Shown in pieces: positions 61,373-64,000 of a stretch of 64,000 nt of DNA. The stretch is from CAYFIW01 sp964500645 (GTDB lineage: Bacteria; Chloroflexota; Dehalococcoidia; Lucifugimonadales; UBA826). The position numbers and the translations under genes are program-made. Every line of letters starts with the position of its first letter. Position 1 is the stretch's first letter. The stretch covers positions 1 through 64,000 of the forward strand of contig CAZCOH010000003.1 of the NCBI GenBank assembly GCA_964500645.1, given 5' to 3'. The notes under the pieces were generated by a model. That model saw only the letters and a program-made list of their open reading frames with translations, did not search any database and was not told the DNA's origin.

Positions 61373-63052
61373 TTATATCAGCTTCAGCAGAGTGATAATC
61401 ACAGGCCTCTTCTCTGTCTCCTTGTAAATATTTTCTGATACCAAATCAGAAACGTTTTTTTCTATCTCACTAAAATCTAGTACGCCTAGCCATTTTTCTT
61501 CTAGGGCAGTCTGGACCATTTTTATAGACGATTTTAGTATTGATTCATTTTCATTGTTCTCTTGGAATCCCCTTGAGTCATAAAGGATTGTACCTTCCAA
61601 AGTATTGGCACTCCCATTTATAGTAGCTGTAATAGTGACAACTCCACTAGACATTAAATCCATTCGCTCTTTCATTAGAGTACCCTGAGAATTCATAGAA
61701 TTTCTACTTTCCATGTAAATTGTTCCCGACTCTACAGTGTCGACGACTTCGGCCGAATCGTGACCGATCTCCAATACATCTCCATCTTCTAGCACAAAAG
61801 TATTTTTACTTGGACGGCTGAGATCATTGGATATTTTAGCGTGGGCCAAAAGGTGTCGGTATTCACCATGGATTGGTATAAAATACTTTGGCTTAGTTAC
61901 TTCCAGCATCAGTTTCAGTTCTTCTTTACTAGCGTGGCCGTGAACGTGGACTTTGGAAATGCGATTGTAGATGACGTTGGCTCCCTTTCTAAACAAATTA
62001 TCTATAATTTTAGATACGGAGGTTTCGTTTCCAGGAATAGGAGATGAGCTCAAGACGATTGTGTCGTTAGGTTTCACACTGAGCTGTTGATGATTCCCTT
62101 TTGAAATCCTAGACATGACGGATGATGGCTCTCCCTGACTGCCAGTTGCAATAATAACTACTTTATTGTCTGGCAACTTTGCTGATTGGCGTATAGGAAT
62201 CAACACATTTCCGGGGTCATTAATATAACCCATTCTTAGAGACATTTTCACATTGTTGTTCATACTTCTTCCAACCACGGAGACTTTTTTTCCTTGCGAA
62301 AATGCCGCATCGATAATTTGCTGAACTCTAGAAATTAGAGATGCAAAGGTCGCTATTAAAACCCTTCCTTTAGAATTGTGAATTATTTCTTGTAAAGCGA
62401 CACCGACGACAATTTCCGATTCAGAATGGCCTTCCATTTCTGCATAAGTTGAGTCTGACATGAGTAAAAGTATGCCTTTATCAGCCATATTAGATAGATA
62501 TGAAAAATCGGTTGGGAATCCATCTTGGGGAGTGTGATCTACTTTGAAATCACCTGTATGAATCAAGGTTCCCAACTCTGTGTTTATAGCTATCCCCATT
62601 GAGTCGGGTATTGAGTGGCACACTCTAAAAAATGTTACTCCAAATTTTCCCAAAAAAAATGGAATTTCAGGATCAATTATATTGAGTTTCGATTCTTTTA
62701 ATAAACCGTGAGCCTTTAATTTAGAAGAGATCAAAGAATTGGTTAAATTTGATGAGTAAATTGGGACATTAACTCGCGATATAACATAAGGAAGAGCACC
62801 AATATGATCTTCATGTCCGTGAGTTATCAGGATGCCTTTAACTTTATCTGCGTTTTTTTCAAGGTATGTGATATCCGGTACACCGAAATCTGCATTGGGA
62901 ACATCCTTGTCTGGGAAAATTAGTCCGGCGTCGATCACAACTATTTCCCCCGACATTTCTATGGCCATCATATTTTGACCAAATTCACCGAGTCCACCGA
63001 GTGGGATTACCTTAATCGAATTGGTTGAATAGTTTCCGTGTGGTTCTGTCAA
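61373..63052 (-). CDS. rnj: Ribonuclease J
   Basis: The protein has 559 residues. The metallo-beta-lactamase motif is THGHEDHIGALPYV (HGHEDH at 78-83). GTLIHTGDFKVDHTP and the beta-CASP blocks with VIIATGSQGEPSSVMSRIS follow; VHVHGHASKEELKLML carries the late conserved His. It processes and degrades RNA with 5'-exo and endo activity. It starts with TTG that overlaps the UDG stop by TTGA, so the two are coupled. Confidence 0.94.
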   Translation of the reverse strand: MTEPHGNYSTNSIKVIPLGGLGEFGQNMMAIEMSGEIVVIDAGLIFPDKDVPNADFGVPDITYLEKNADKVKGILITHGHEDHIGALPYVISRVNVPIYSSNLTNSLISSKLKAHGLLKESKLNIIDPEIPFFLGKFGVTFFRVCHSIPDSMGIAINTELGTLIHTGDFKVDHTPQDGFPTDFSYLSNMADKGILLLMSDSTYAEMEGHSESEIVVGVALQEIIHNSKGRVLIATFASLISRVQQIIDAAFSQGKKVSVVGRSMNNNVKMSLRMGYINDPGNVLIPIRQSAKLPDNKVVIIATGSQGEPSSVMSRISKGNHQQLSVKPNDTIVLSSSPIPGNETSVSKIIDNLFRKGANVIYNRISKVHVHGHASKEELKLMLEVTKPKYFIPIHGEYRHLLAHAKISNDLSRPSKNTFVLEDGDVLEIGHDSAEVVDTVESGTIYMESRNSMNSQGTLMKERMDLMSSGVVTITATINGSANTLEGTILYDSRGFQENNENESILKSSIKMVQTALEEKWLGVLDFSEIEKNVSDLVSENIYKETEKRPVIITLLKLI

Positions 63053-63675
63053 TCGAACAATCCTAATTGTCTTTCTTTCATAATTCCTGATTCATCAGTT
63101 GGATATTGGGCTACATTTTTTGGAGGGTTTATTAGTTCAAGTAGTTTTTCAAAGTCTTTTTCCAATCTAGGTCTTAACGAAGGATTGTATAAAGCAGCGG
63201 CAGGATGGTACATAGGCAGAATGTTTATATTGTTCCATTTTCTTACTATACCTCTGGATTGGGTAATAGTCTCACCGGGAAAGAATTTACCGAATGAAAA
63301 TCTTCCGAGGGTCACAATTACTTTAGGAGATAATGCCTCAATTTGTGAGTCAAGATAACTTGAACATGATTCAATTTCATCATTTTGAGGATCTCTATTG
63401 TTAGGAGGCCGGCACTTTACCATGTTGGTAATAAAGACTTTATCCCTATCTAGGCCAATTGAATTAAGCAATTGGTCTAATAAATTACCTGCCCGCCCTA
63501 CGAACGGGTGACCACTTTTATCTTCGTTAGAACCTGGAGCTTCTCCCACAAACATTATTTGTGCTTGACTGTCTCCGGAGCCTGGTACTGTCTTTGATCT
63601 TGTCGCACTCAGTTTACAAGAAGTGCAATTGGAAATCCCTGATGCGATTTCTTGCAAATTTGTATAAGGTGTCAT
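63049..63675 (-). CDS. Uracil-DNA glycosylase, family 4 type
   Basis: The protein has 208 residues. The catalytic block is MFVGEAPGSNEDKSGHPFVG; VKCRPPNNRDP and LPMYHPAAALYNPSLRP complete it. CTSC near the N-terminus and later cysteines provide the 4Fe-4S cluster of this family. It removes uracil from DNA to start base excision repair. A C-terminal extension follows the usual end. Confidence 0.92.
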   Translation of the reverse strand: MTPYTNLQEIASGISNCTSCKLSATRSKTVPGSGDSQAQIMFVGEAPGSNEDKSGHPFVGRAGNLLDQLLNSIGLDRDKVFITNMVKCRPPNNRDPQNDEIESCSSYLDSQIEALSPKVIVTLGRFSFGKFFPGETITQSRGIVRKWNNINILPMYHPAAALYNPSLRPRLEKDFEKLLELINPPKNVAQYPTDESGIMKERQLGLFD

Positions 63676-63880
63676 TAGGAATGGCCTTGGTTAAACACTT
63701 GAAGTCGTTACAGGTTTTTTTGGGACATAACCACAGACCCAGATCGTATCAGCGTAATTATATTAGGGTCAATTATCACGAGCGATATAATCATATTTCA
63801 GGATACTACAAGTTTCCTTGATTGATGCGACTAGAATGTATAGATTAGAAATTTAAAACTGTAACTATTGTAGAGTGTAA

Positions 63881-64000
63881 ATGACTAAGAAATTTGGAAT
63901 ATTTGGATATCCCCTCTCTCATACTTTATCTCCGGTTTTTCACAATGCAATCTTTGATTATTTAAACATGGATGCTACATATGAAGCTTGGGAGGTGTCT
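63881..64000 (+). CDS. aroE: Shikimate dehydrogenase, N-terminal part (cut by window edge)
   Basis: The open frame starts at ATG 63881 and runs 40 codons to the window end. FGIFGYPLSHTLSPVFHNAI is the shikimate-binding N-terminus of AroE, which makes shikimate in aromatic amino acid synthesis. It is divergent from the UDG gene. Confidence 0.9.
   Translation, partial: MTKKFGIFGYPLSHTLSPVFHNAIFDYLNMDATYEAWEVS

Noticed and set aside
1..64000. CRISPR arrays, insertion sequences, integrases, prophage genes
   Set aside because: I saw no regularly spaced repeats, transposase or phage genes, and gene content is continuous housekeeping and metabolic.

Overview
The window is a bacterial chromosome segment. 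It is AT-rich and densely packed, with short spacers and frequent GTG/TTG starts. Its gene content suggests a marine Chloroflexota of the Dehalococcoidia/SAR202 type. Support for that comes from paired crotonases and lipid-transfer thiolases with a DUF35 protein, a reductive-dehalogenase-like Fe-S protein, an HdrB-type (type E) succinate dehydrogenase, a NurA-HerA operon and selenoprotein machinery. This assignment is an inference from gene content; no rRNA is present. A run of ten N at 15075-15084, flanked by two near-identical copies of the same roughly 55 bases, shows that this is a scaffold from a mixed-strain assembly.

Layout. 1-311: amidohydrolase start, cut by the window edge. 451-4919: Nudix hydrolase, then rpmH-rnpA-yidD-PQQ protein-yidC-jag, in which yidC and jag overlap by 104 bases. 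4976-8563: PfkB kinase, AI-2E-family permease, two crotonases. 8574-8647: tRNA-Gln. 8778-12384: MoxR-DUF58-DUF4129 operon. 12389-13700: fluoride exporter and thioredoxin reductase. 13878-16586: threonine synthase, scaffold gap, NifU-like protein, thiolase. 16804-22999: selB, then an operon of an unknown protein, NurA, a small HAS-barrel-like protein and HerA, and a zincin. 23149-25706: SCP2-type thiolase with DUF35 partner, DUF971, hpt. 25995-31041: MrfA-type helicase, reductive-dehalogenase-like protein, a SelW/Rdx selenoprotein with in-frame UGA, a strong terminator, TauE permease. 31245-34232: thrS-infC-rpmI-rplT. 34287-42217 (minus): complete aa3 oxidase biogenesis cluster ctaA-ctaB-coxB-coxA-coxC-coxD-ctaG-small membrane protein-sco. 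42359-47404: tRNA-Pro, adaptor, MacB-type permease, MFS. 47436-50973 (minus): sdhA-sdhB-sdhE. 51184-58631: T-box leader, ilvBNC, a leucine-rich leader ORF, leuACD. 58728-63675 (minus): ftsK, rnj, UDG. 63881-64000: start of aroE.

How the genes fit together. The window covers aerobic respiration (succinate dehydrogenase and aa3 oxidase with heme A synthesis), branched-chain amino acid synthesis under a tRNA-sensing leader plus a probable leader peptide, acyl-CoA or sterol-like side-chain metabolism, DNA repair, and selenocysteine decoding. The last is supported at both ends inside the window: selB as the factor and the Rdx gene as a client.

Most notable items: the UGA-containing SelW-like gene with a hairpin 16 nt downstream of the UGA; a perfect 34-bp palindrome inside selB; the 36-codon leader ORF before leuA; the T-box before ilvB; the ATA start of infC; the yidC/jag overprint; the extra cysteine in SdhB; and the loss of the NADPH-arginine motif in thioredoxin reductase.
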